This document shows positions 56,216 through 63,530 of a DNA stretch of 64,000 nt, in pieces. Positions within the stretch are counted from its first letter, which is position 1. Each line of letters starts with the position of its first letter. This stretch comes from UBA4744 sp963717135. Its GTDB lineage: Bacteria > Actinomycetota > Acidimicrobiia > Spongiisociales > UBA4744. Position numbers and translations under genes: made by a program. Location of the stretch: NCBI GenBank assembly GCA_963717135.1, contig CAVQVN010000004.1, forward strand, positions 124,001 to 188,000, given 5' to 3'. Below the pieces are notes generated by a model that saw only the letters and a list, made by a program, of their open reading frames with translations, ran no database searches and was not told where the DNA came from.

Positions 56216-57361
56216 TCAGGGCAGGGCGGCCGGTTTCCCGTGGGCCCGGAGGATGTCGACCGCCAGATCAAGCGGCAGACCGGGAACCGTCAATCCGGCC
56301 GTCCCGGTCACCGTATCGGCGGCGCATAGACAATTGAGAACCGCCTCCTCGGTCGCATCGACGGCAGCCTCGAACAGGCTATCCAGCCGGTCCTCAGCCA
56401 CCCGAGTGGTGGCGACAACCGCGCCTTCGGCAGTTCGGGGCATCCGGATTCCTGTGCTGAACGCCAGAAAGATCTCACCGCTGTAGTGCCCGGCCGTCGA
56501 TCCGGTACGGGCCAGCCCCAGACCGGCCCGGCGCGCCAACCGGCTCAGCTGGTCGGGTGACAACGGAGCGTCGGTAGCTACGACCCCGATGCAGGACCCT
56601 TGCTCGTGTCGCCGGCGCAGGCCAACCTGTCCGTCGGCCCAGCCTCGCTCGACCAATTCGCGCCCAACCGGAACTCCGTCGATAGTCAGTCGTTTGAGCA
56701 GTCCAAAATTGGCCAGCACCATCACTCCCACCACCCAGGGTCCCACCAATCGGGATGAAGACCCGATTCCCCCTTTGAGCTCAAAACAGACCATTCCGGT
56801 GCCCGCTCCCACGACCCCCTCGCGGACCTTTCCGGGCCGGCCCTCTCTGGCGTCGCGGAGAGCCCGACCGACATCGTCCGCCTCTACCTGCACGATGCGC
56901 GAGAAATTGAGTGAACCGTCGTCGCACTCCCCGACCACCGGAATGATGGCGTCCTCGATCCCGATTCGGGAGTCGAGCGCGACCAGCTCGGCGATGGCGC
57001 CGTCGAAGACCCGCCCAACCGCCATCGTGCTCGTGAGGAACACGGGAGTCTCGAGAACGCCCCACTCGCCGATGGCCAGTGAACCGGTCAACTCGCCCGC
57101 CCCATTGAGCACCGCGATGCCGGCCGGGACCCGGTCTTCGAAGAGAGCGGCCGGGCCGAAGGGGACGATCGCCGTCACCCCGGTGCGGGCCACCCCCCGA
57201 CCTTTGGGAGGCGATGGTTCATCCCGCCATACAGTGGCGTGACCGACCGTGACATCCGGGACATCTTCGAAACTGTTGGTCTCCCCGACCGGCAGGGAAC
57301 CAATCCCAATACCGAGATCGCGAAACCGCAAGCGGAACGGGGGCGGAAGTGCAGAAGTCAT
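56216..57361 (-). CDS. P1/S58-family (DmpA-like) N-terminal-nucleophile peptidase
   Basis: A 381-residue protein with the S58 layout: FRLRFRDLGIGIGSLPVGETNSFEDVPDVTVGHATV at the start, GVTAIVPFG (about 62), NGAGELTGSLAIGEWG, and GVVGAGTGMVCFELKGGIGSSSR near residue 190. The segment VMVLANFGLLKRLTIDGVPVG (split here only by its own length, near residues 218-238) is where the autoprocessing site of DmpA should lie. I could not place the Ser nucleophile with certainty. Such enzymes release N-terminal D- or beta-amino acids. I use the ATG 57361; the longer frame runs into intergenic repeats. Confidence 0.87.
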   Translation of the reverse strand: MTSALPPPFRLRFRDLGIGIGSLPVGETNSFEDVPDVTVGHATVWRDEPSPPKGRGVARTGVTAIVPFGPAALFEDRVPAGIAVLNGAGELTGSLAIGEWGVLETPVFLTSTMAVGRVFDGAIAELVALDSRIGIEDAIIPVVGECDDGSLNFSRIVQVEADDVGRALRDAREGRPGKVREGVVGAGTGMVCFELKGGIGSSSRLVGPWVVGVMVLANFGLLKRLTIDGVPVGRELVERGWADGQVGLRRRHEQGSCIGVVATDAPLSPDQLSRLARRAGLGLARTGSTAGHYSGEIFLAFSTGIRMPRTAEGAVVATTRVAEDRLDSLFEAAVDATEEAVLNCLCAADTVTGTAGLTVPGLPLDLAVDILRAHGKPAALP

Positions 57362-57461
57362 GGGCTGTGTGGGACCGATGCTACCGACCCCATCGTCTCC
57401 CTGAGAGTGTTGTAACCACCGGGAGAGGGTATATGGGCCGGCCGGCCGGCGCTTGACCCCC

Positions 57462-57523
57462 AGCCCCCTCGCTCCGCTCGGGTACTCCCCCCTTATCGAA
57501 GAGCTTCGCTCGTCCGGGGGGAG
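57462..57523. repeat. Dispersed repeat R, copy 2 (inverted relative to copy 1)
   Basis: CTCCCCCC (57485-57492) pairs with GGGGGGAG (57516-57523) around GAGC-TTC-GCTC (57501-57511), whose reverse complement is the GAA-triloop hairpin of copy 1. GGTACTCCCCCCTT (57481-57494) is the exact reverse complement of AAGGGGGGAGTACC in copy 1 (35919-35932). The C-rich start corresponds to the G-rich tail of copy 1. Confidence 0.8.
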
Positions 57524-57582
57524 ACGTGGGGAGCCGTCTGAGCGAAGCGAAGACTGACGGGCCGGCACCTTTTGTTTGTCTG

Positions 57583-57631
57583 GCTCGCCGCTCGTAGCTC
57601 GCCGCTCGCAGCTCGTAGCTCGAGATACTTG
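57583..57631. repeat. Heptamer array 12
   Basis: Seven units: GCTCGCC, GCTCGTA, GCTCGCC, GCTCGCA, GCTCGTA, GCTCGAG, ATACTTG. Its reverse complement shares the 19-mer CGAGCTGCGAGCGGCGAGC with array 7. Confidence 0.85.
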
Positions 57632-57632
57632 C

Positions 57633-57661
57633 TTGACGGGTGCTCACGCCGGGCGTACCGT
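57633..57661 (+). promoter_or_regulatory. Candidate sigma-70-type promoter of the amidohydrolase operon
   Basis: TTGACG (57633-57638) and TACCGT (57656-57661) are separated by 17 nt. Transcription would start near 57668, just before the 18-bp palindrome and about 108 nt before the first start codon. Confidence 0.45.
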
Positions 57662-57675
57662 CGCATCGACGCACA

Positions 57676-57693
57676 TGGAAGAAGTTTCTTCCA
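57676..57693 (+). promoter_or_regulatory. Candidate operator (18-bp palindrome)
   Basis: TGGAAGAA-GT-TTCTTCCA is a perfect 8-bp inverted repeat around two bases. It lies about 8-25 nt after the predicted transcription start, a typical repressor position. No regulator gene is in the window. Confidence 0.55.
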
Positions 57694-57775
57694 ACTTCCT
57701 GCCGGAGCCCTCCGGGGCCGTACGGTCTTCTCCTCCCCCGGGTGGTTTCGTGCCGGAATCTGACGTGCGGTTGAG

Positions 57776-58861
57776 ATGATGGACTACCGCATCACCATGC
57801 CGAGCGCCTGGACGGGCGATCACCGATTACACGATCCGGCCGGCGAGGTATGGGTCGGAGTGCGGATCCCCGGCTCTGAGGTAGTAGAGCGCGGCGAAGT
57901 GATCAGAACCGCGTTGGAGGCGGCCGAAGCTCCTTTCGTTGATGTGACCGACCATGGCGCCGGTCCCGTTCTCGCGGTGCACGACGGCGCCCTGATCGAC
58001 TATCTGGAGAACGCCTATGCAGGTTGGCTGGCTGCCGGCCTGGACCGGGATCCGGGCCAGGACCGGGTAGTGCCCTATGTGTTTCCTCTTCCCCAGTTGA
58101 TGGAGGGACGCCCGCTCCGCACTCCGGTGGCCGCCAGCGCTTTGGCCGGTTGTTTCGCCATGGACACTACGACTTCGATCGGTCCGGATACGTATCGAGC
58201 TGCCCGGGCGGCCGCCGATGCCGCCCTCACTGCAGCCGACCAGGTATTGCGAGGCGCTCCGGCCGCTTATGCTGCCTGCCGGCCGCCGGGCCATCATGCC
58301 GGCACCCGGTTTTTCGGGGGCTCCTGCTATCTCAACAACGCCGCCATCGCCACCCAGTGGCTACGTGACCAGGGCGTAGATTCGGTAGCAATCGTCGACC
58401 TGGACGCCCACCATGGGAACGGCACGCAGCAGATCTTCTACGACCGCCCCGATGTGTTCTACGGCTCGATCCACGTGGACCCCGGCGCCGGATGGTTCCC
58501 TCATTTCGTCGGCTTCGCCGATGAATCCGGCGACGGAGCGGGTGCGGGCTACAACTGCAACCTGCCCCTGCCACCTGGATCCGGGTCAAGCCGGTGGCTC
58601 GAGGCGCTGGAGGCATTGATCGAGAATGCCGCAAGAACACGACCCGAGGCGGTGGTCGTATCTATGGGACTAGACGCCTGGATGGATGATCCCGAGAGCC
58701 CGTTGCAGGTAGACACGGAAGGGTTCTCACGGGCCGGCCGAATGGTAGCGACCCTGGGCGCCCCGGTAGTCTTCATCCAGGAAGGTGGGTACGACCTCAG
58801 TCACCTCGGCCATCTGGTGGTGACGGTCCTGGCCGGGTTCGAGAAGGAGCGGAGTACATGA
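57776..58861 (+). CDS. Histone-deacetylase-family amidohydrolase
   Basis: A 361-residue zinc-dependent deacetylase of the HDAC/acetylpolyamine amidohydrolase family. Catalytic residues are in CRPPGHHAG (His pair about residue 171), GGSCYLNNAAIA, VDLDAHHGNGTQ (zinc Asp and His about 208-214), SMGLDAWMDDP (second zinc Asp about 299) and EGGYDLSHLG with the transition-state Tyr. Bacterial members remove acetyl groups from polyamines or small molecules. It overlaps the prolyl oligopeptidase start, so they are coupled. Confidence 0.93.
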   Translation: MMDYRITMPSAWTGDHRLHDPAGEVWVGVRIPGSEVVERGEVIRTALEAAEAPFVDVTDHGAGPVLAVHDGALIDYLENAYAGWLAAGLDRDPGQDRVVPYVFPLPQLMEGRPLRTPVAASALAGCFAMDTTTSIGPDTYRAARAAADAALTAADQVLRGAPAAYAACRPPGHHAGTRFFGGSCYLNNAAIATQWLRDQGVDSVAIVDLDAHHGNGTQQIFYDRPDVFYGSIHVDPGAGWFPHFVGFADESGDGAGAGYNCNLPLPPGSGSSRWLEALEALIENAARTRPEAVVVSMGLDAWMDDPESPLQVDTEGFSRAGRMVATLGAPVVFIQEGGYDLSHLGHLVVTVLAGFEKERST

Positions 58862-60675
58862 CGTTCGTCGGCAAGGATGAGCACGGCGGCGTGCCCAGTC
58901 AATCCAGACCCGAGGTCGATCCCCCGCCGTTTTGGCGCCTGGAGGCGGTGGCAGCCGTCGAGCGACCCCGCCACGTCGAAGTCTCCCCCGACGGGAAGAC
59001 CATCCTGTTCCTCCTCGACCGTGACACCTCCGACGCCTGGCTGGTCCCCGCCTCGGGGGGAAGCCCCCGGCGTCTCACCGTCGATCGGGAATTGGCTGCC
59101 TTCTGGGAAGACACGCCGCCGGTCTGGTCCCCGGATGGAGCCCGGGTTGCCTACGTGACGGCCGGGAAGCTCCGGGTTGTCTCAACCGGGGGCGGGCCGT
59201 CGCGAGAGCTTCTCGAGGCTGACAACCCGGTTTGGGTCGACGATCAGCAATTGCTGGTCACCATCGAACGGAAGCGCTGCTCCCGGCTGGCGATAGTGAC
59301 GGTGGATGACCCCTGGCCCCGGCCGCTCGATGGCGGGTTGGGCGACTGCAGCCAGGTGGTGGTCTCGCCCGATCGCAACTGGGCCGTCTACACGTTCTTA
59401 CCCCCGGCCGACCGAAACCGAAGCGACCTCCGAGTGGTCGACCTGCCCGGTGGCGAGACCCGCCTGCTGACCGGGTCGCCGGGACTTCACGACCACAGCC
59501 CGGCCGTTTCGCCGGACGGCAGGCAAATTGCCTTCGTCTCCGAGCGATCAGGCTGGAGCGAGCTGTACCTGATATCCCCCGACGGGACCGACCAAAGCCA
59601 ACTCACCTTCGATGAGCACGACTTCTCCGAACCGCGCTGGCATCCTCAGGGCGGACGGCTGGTGGCGTTGCGGACCAGGGCCGGGCAGACCGATCTGGTC
59701 ACCATAGAAGCCGGCACCGGTGAGGTGGCGGTCGTCGTGGCCGGGGGAATCTGGGGTTTCCCACGGTGGACGCCCGACGGACGGCTCGTGGCGACATTCG
59801 AGAATCACCGAACTGCTCCGCGATTGTGCCGGGTCGATCCCGACGGAACCCTTACCGTGCTATTGGACGGAGCTCCCGCTCCGGTGCAGGCTGCCCCCCA
59901 CGTGACCCCTGAGCGAATCTCCTTCCCCTCGCTGGACGACCTCGACATCCCGGCGTTTCTCTTCAAGCCGGCGGCCGCCACCGACCGGCGAGTCCCGGCG
60001 GTGGTCTATCCGCACGGTGGCCCGACGTCGTACTACGGCGACGAGTGGGACGGAGTCGCCCAGTACTTCCTCGACAAAGGGTATGCCTGGTTGGCCATCA
60101 ATTTCCGGGGCAGCACCGGCTACGGGATGGAGTTCGAGCGGGCCAACCATGGAGTGTGGGGGGTGGCCGACACCGACGACTGCGTGGCCGCTGCCGACTA
60201 CCTGGCCGGGTTGGATTGGATCGATCCGCGCCGGATCGCCATCTTCGGTGCCAGCTACGGGTCCTATCTGGCGCTGGCTTCTTTAGTCCGCGACGACCGG
60301 GATCGATACGCCTGCGGTGTCGCCAAGTACGGCGACTGCGACATCCTCACCTCCTGGGCCCAAGGCGATCGGGGCGGCCGCGAGGACCTGGAGCGGATGA
60401 TGGGGCATCCGGCCGACAACCCGGACGGGTTCCGGGCCGGATCACCCATCCACCAGATAGAGGCGGTTGTCAAGCCGCTGCTCATCGCCCACGGCGAACT
60501 CGATGAGCGGGTTAGCCCTGCCCAATCCGAGCAGCTGGTCGATGAATTGCGCCGCCTCGGCAAGACCTTTGAATATGTCACCTATCCCACCGAAGGACAC
60601 GGCTTGTTACGGACCGAACCGATGCTGCATTTCTACCGGCGTCTGGAACGGTTCCTGGACTGGTATCTGATCTAG
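58858..60675 (+). CDS. S9-family prolyl oligopeptidase
   Basis: A 605-residue serine peptidase with an N-terminal beta-propeller (about 1-350; WD/TolB-like SPDGARVAYVT, SPDGRQIAFVSERSG, WHPQGGRLVALRT) and a C-terminal alpha/beta-hydrolase domain. The catalytic triad is Ser in FGASYGSYLAL (about 466), Asp in GELDERVSP (about 548) and His in TEGHGLL (about 581). No signal peptide is visible, so it should cut short peptides in the cytoplasm, perhaps those taken up by the ABC importer downstream. Start ATG 58858 overlaps the previous stop. Confidence 0.93.
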   Translation: MTFVGKDEHGGVPSQSRPEVDPPPFWRLEAVAAVERPRHVEVSPDGKTILFLLDRDTSDAWLVPASGGSPRRLTVDRELAAFWEDTPPVWSPDGARVAYVTAGKLRVVSTGGGPSRELLEADNPVWVDDQQLLVTIERKRCSRLAIVTVDDPWPRPLDGGLGDCSQVVVSPDRNWAVYTFLPPADRNRSDLRVVDLPGGETRLLTGSPGLHDHSPAVSPDGRQIAFVSERSGWSELYLISPDGTDQSQLTFDEHDFSEPRWHPQGGRLVALRTRAGQTDLVTIEAGTGEVAVVVAGGIWGFPRWTPDGRLVATFENHRTAPRLCRVDPDGTLTVLLDGAPAPVQAAPHVTPERISFPSLDDLDIPAFLFKPAAATDRRVPAVVYPHGGPTSYYGDEWDGVAQYFLDKGYAWLAINFRGSTGYGMEFERANHGVWGVADTDDCVAAADYLAGLDWIDPRRIAIFGASYGSYLALASLVRDDRDRYACGVAKYGDCDILTSWAQGDRGGREDLERMMGHPADNPDGFRAGSPIHQIEAVVKPLLIAHGELDERVSPAQSEQLVDELRRLGKTFEYVTYPTEGHGLLRTEPMLHFYRRLERFLDWYLI

Positions 60676-60683
60676 TAGACACC

Positions 60684-60699
60684 GGCCGGTTCGCCGGCC
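60684..60699 (+). terminator. UUCG hairpin between peptidase and binding-protein genes
   Basis: GGCCGG-TTCG-CCGGCC (60684-60699) is a 6-bp stem with a very stable UUCG-type loop, 8 nt after the peptidase stop. Without a U-tract it may be a partial terminator or an mRNA-stabilising element. Confidence 0.6.
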
Positions 60700-60736
60700 C
60701 TGGAGCATCGCCGGAAGGCGACGGAGGAGGCAACAA

Positions 60737-62473
60737 ATGCGAACGAGGACCAAGGTGTTGCTTATCTCGCTCCTGGCGGTGCTGGCTTTGGCGGCAGCTG
60801 CCTGCGGCGGGGATGAGAGCACCGATACGAGCGATGCCGGGACCACAACGGCCCCCGAAGCCGGCGGAACGACCACCACCGGAACGGCTACCGGTGGGAC
60901 GGTTCGGATCGGATGGGGCGGTGCCCCGGCCGACCTCAACCCGGGCAACGGGGTGCTGGCCGAGGACTACACCCTCTATGAGTTGGTTTTCGACACCCCG
61001 ATAGCCATCGATCTCGAGGGAAACTACATTCCGGAGCTGGCCACCGACTGGACCGTTTCCGATGACGGGTTGACCTGGACGCTGACCTTGCGGGACGACG
61101 CGGTATTCCACGACGGAACGCCGGTCACCTCCGAAGACGTCAAGTACTCCATAGAGATCTTTCGCGATTACGAGGACTGGGGCGGCTTTCTCGGAGCGTA
61201 CGCGTACTACTTCACCACGGTGGAGGCGCCCGATCCGACCACGGTGGTGCTGACGACCGATGAACCGTTGGGCGCCTTCGAAGCCCAGATGGTGTTCATG
61301 TACATCGTTCCGAAACACATTTGGGAGCAGAACGAAGATCCGGTGGCGTTCACCAACGACGAGATGATCGGCTCCGGATCATTCAAGCTGGCCGAATTGA
61401 CTCAGGGTGAGTTCGTTCGATTGGAGAAGAACGCCGATTACTGGGGCGGCGCTCCCTTCGTCGACGAGGCGGTATTTCAGACCTTCGACAATGCCGACGC
61501 CCGCGTACAAGCTCTGATCAACGGCGACGTGGACATGATCACCGAGTTCCCCAACACGGCGATCGCCGCCCTCAACGCAGCGGACAATGTCAAGGTCGTG
61601 CAGGGAGCGCCGCTGGCCCCGGAACTCACGGACATCATCTTCAACGTCACAGATCCGGAGAATTGCCCGGTGGACGACGGGGTCTGTTCGGGTCATCCGG
61701 CCTTGCGCGACGTTCAGGTGCGCCGGGCATTGGCCCACGGCGTCGATAAGCCACAGATGATCGACGTGGGCCTGCTGGGACTCGGCGATCCGGGCCTCGG
61801 TCTGGTCCCGACCGGGCTCCCCCAGTTCTTCGCCGACGAGCTGGTGGCCCAGGACTATGCCTTCGACCTCGACGAAGGCAATGCGCTCCTCGACGGCGCC
61901 GGGTATGCGGACACCGACGGCGACGGAATCCGTGAGTGTCCGGACGGGGCCGAGTGCGGTCCGACCGGCGATCTGACCCTCCGGCTCAACTTCCCGACCG
62001 ACAGCGACACCGCTCCCCGCCTGGCCGAGCTTTTGAAAGGCTGGTGGAGCGAGCTGGGCGTGTCGATCGAGATCACCGGACTCGATCCGGATACGCTCAC
62101 CTCGGTGTGCTGCCCGACCTTCGACTACGACGTGATCATTTGGGGTTGGGGATCGGACCCCGATCCCGGTTTCCTGCTCAGCGTGCTCACCTGTGATGAA
62201 GTTCCAACCGGAACGTCGGAAACCGGCTACTGCAACCCGGAATACGACCAGCTGTTCTCCGACCAGGCGGTAGCCACCGACCCGGCGGCGAGACGGGACA
62301 TCATCGTCGAGATGCAACGGATCACTCTCGAGGACGTCCCCTACATCATCCCTTACTACCCCCAGGCCACCCAGGCCTACCGGACCGACCGGTTCACCGG
62401 CTGGCAAGACTCGGCCTCCAAGGTGGGCTTGGAAGATCCGACCTCGCTGAATGTGATCCGGCCGGTCGGATGA
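60737..62473 (+). CDS. ABC transporter substrate-binding lipoprotein (family 5, peptide)
   Basis: A 578-residue lipoprotein (AAAAC lipobox, Cys about 24) with a Thr/Gly-rich linker (about 28-55) and the SBP family 5 fold: ADLNPGNGVLAEDYTLYELVFDTP, LATDWTVSDDGLTWTLTLRDDAVFHDGTPVTSEDVKYSIE (the family signature, about 100-138), NPEY near the C-terminus and VPYIIPYYPQ. Such proteins bind peptides, nickel chelates or sugars; peptide is likely here because of the peptidases upstream. A hairpin separates it from the permease genes. Confidence 0.92.
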   Translation: MRTRTKVLLISLLAVLALAAAACGGDESTDTSDAGTTTAPEAGGTTTTGTATGGTVRIGWGGAPADLNPGNGVLAEDYTLYELVFDTPIAIDLEGNYIPELATDWTVSDDGLTWTLTLRDDAVFHDGTPVTSEDVKYSIEIFRDYEDWGGFLGAYAYYFTTVEAPDPTTVVLTTDEPLGAFEAQMVFMYIVPKHIWEQNEDPVAFTNDEMIGSGSFKLAELTQGEFVRLEKNADYWGGAPFVDEAVFQTFDNADARVQALINGDVDMITEFPNTAIAALNAADNVKVVQGAPLAPELTDIIFNVTDPENCPVDDGVCSGHPALRDVQVRRALAHGVDKPQMIDVGLLGLGDPGLGLVPTGLPQFFADELVAQDYAFDLDEGNALLDGAGYADTDGDGIRECPDGAECGPTGDLTLRLNFPTDSDTAPRLAELLKGWWSELGVSIEITGLDPDTLTSVCCPTFDYDVIIWGWGSDPDPGFLLSVLTCDEVPTGTSETGYCNPEYDQLFSDQAVATDPAARRDIIVEMQRITLEDVPYIIPYYPQATQAYRTDRFTGWQDSASKVGLEDPTSLNVIRPVG

Positions 62474-62486
62474 ACGAGGCGAAAAA

Positions 62487-62515
62487 GGGGGAGGGCAGCC
62501 CGGCCGCCCTCCCCC
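62487..62515 (+). terminator. Attenuator-like hairpin between binding-protein and permease genes
   Basis: GGGGGAGGGC (62487-62496) pairs perfectly with GCCCTCCCCC (62506-62515) around nine bases. It lies between the binding-protein stop and the permease start and ends next to the latter's GGAG site. This would keep binding-protein mRNA above permease mRNA. Confidence 0.7.
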
Positions 62516-62525
62516 CGGAGCGATC

Positions 62526-63530
62526 ATGAGTCGCGGCAGGCTGCTGCTCCGCAAGCTCACGTGGGCGCTGATTACGGTGCTGGTGGTCGTCACTTTCAAC
62601 TTCTTCCTGTTCCGGGTGCTGCCCGGCGACCCTGCCAAGGCGGGTCTCAAAGACCCCCGCATCACCCAACAGCAGGTCGAGGCGCTGCAGGAGCGCTTCG
62701 GGCTCGACAAGCCCGTCTTCCTCAACTTCGAGGAAGGGCCCTGGTACGACAGCCAGTACTTCCGGTATTTCGGGGCTCTCGCCCAGGGCGATCTCGGGAC
62801 CTCCTACTCCTTCAAGAACCGCAGCGTCGCCGACTTGCTGGGCCGGTCGATCGTCAACACCGTGTGGCTGGTCCTGCCCGCCCAACTCTTTGCGATTCTG
62901 GCCGGGGTGGCGCTGGGTCTGCTGGCCGCCTGGAAACGGGGGACCAAGATCGACGTGTCGGCGCTGACCTTCGGCCTCTTCACCTGGTCGCTTCCGACCT
63001 TCTTCCTGGGGATCATCCTCCTGTTCGTGGGCAGCCGCTACCTCGGGTTCCCCATCGGAGGAAGAGTCACCGTCGGTGGTAGCGACCTATCTGGATGGGG
63101 TCAGACCGTCGACGTCCTCAGCCACCTTTTTCTCCCCACCCTGACGTTCACCCTCGTGCTGCTGGGCGAGTACCTGCTGATCATGCGCAGCTCGGTGGTC
63201 GAAGTCTTCAGTGAGGACTACATCCTCACTGCCAAGGCCAAAGGCCTGTCGACCATCGACATCATTCGCCGGCACGGCCTCCGTAATGCCATGCTGCCCA
63301 TCGTCACGCTCATCGCCCTCAACCTTGGTTTCACCGTGTCCGGCGCCATCCAGGTGGAGACTGTGTTCTCCTGGCCCGGGCTCGGCAAGCTCACCGTCGA
63401 TGCCGTCTCCCAGCGCGACTATCCCCTGCTGCAAGGCGCCTTCCTGTTGCTGGCCATAGCGGTGATCACCGCCAACTTGATCGCCGAGCTGATCTACTTG
63501 AGGCTCGATCCGAGAGTGACCGAAGTATGA
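62526..63530 (+). CDS. ABC transporter permease, DppB/OppB type
   Basis: A 334-residue inner-membrane permease with six helices: an N-terminal helix, the FRVLPGDPAKAG segment (about residue 36), and the EAA loop EDYILTAKAKGLSTIDIIRRHGLRNAMLPIV (about residues 225-255) that contacts the ATPase. ETVFSWPGLGKLTVDAV follows, as in DppB. ATG 62526 follows GGAG. Its stop overlaps the next permease gene. Confidence 0.94.
   Translation: MSRGRLLLRKLTWALITVLVVVTFNFFLFRVLPGDPAKAGLKDPRITQQQVEALQERFGLDKPVFLNFEEGPWYDSQYFRYFGALAQGDLGTSYSFKNRSVADLLGRSIVNTVWLVLPAQLFAILAGVALGLLAAWKRGTKIDVSALTFGLFTWSLPTFFLGIILLFVGSRYLGFPIGGRVTVGGSDLSGWGQTVDVLSHLFLPTLTFTLVLLGEYLLIMRSSVVEVFSEDYILTAKAKGLSTIDIIRRHGLRNAMLPIVTLIALNLGFTVSGAIQVETVFSWPGLGKLTVDAVSQRDYPLLQGAFLLLAIAVITANLIAELIYLRLDPRVTEV

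Larger units (their letters stand above)
57362..57775. other. Long non-coding gap with repeats, promoter and operator
   Basis: This 414-nt gap holds repeat R copy 2, heptamer array 12, a candidate promoter and an 18-bp palindrome, in that order. A further palindrome CCGGAG-CC-CTCCGG is at 57703-57716. Two short overlapping frames near 57572-57779 have no domain and I take them as chance. Confidence 0.6.

Noticed and set aside
56216..57361. Inactivated S58 peptidase with nucleophile Ser replaced by Leu (ANFGLL)
   Set aside because: I cannot place the DmpA autoprocessing Ser confidently from memory; an alignment with DmpA and BapA is needed before calling it inactive.
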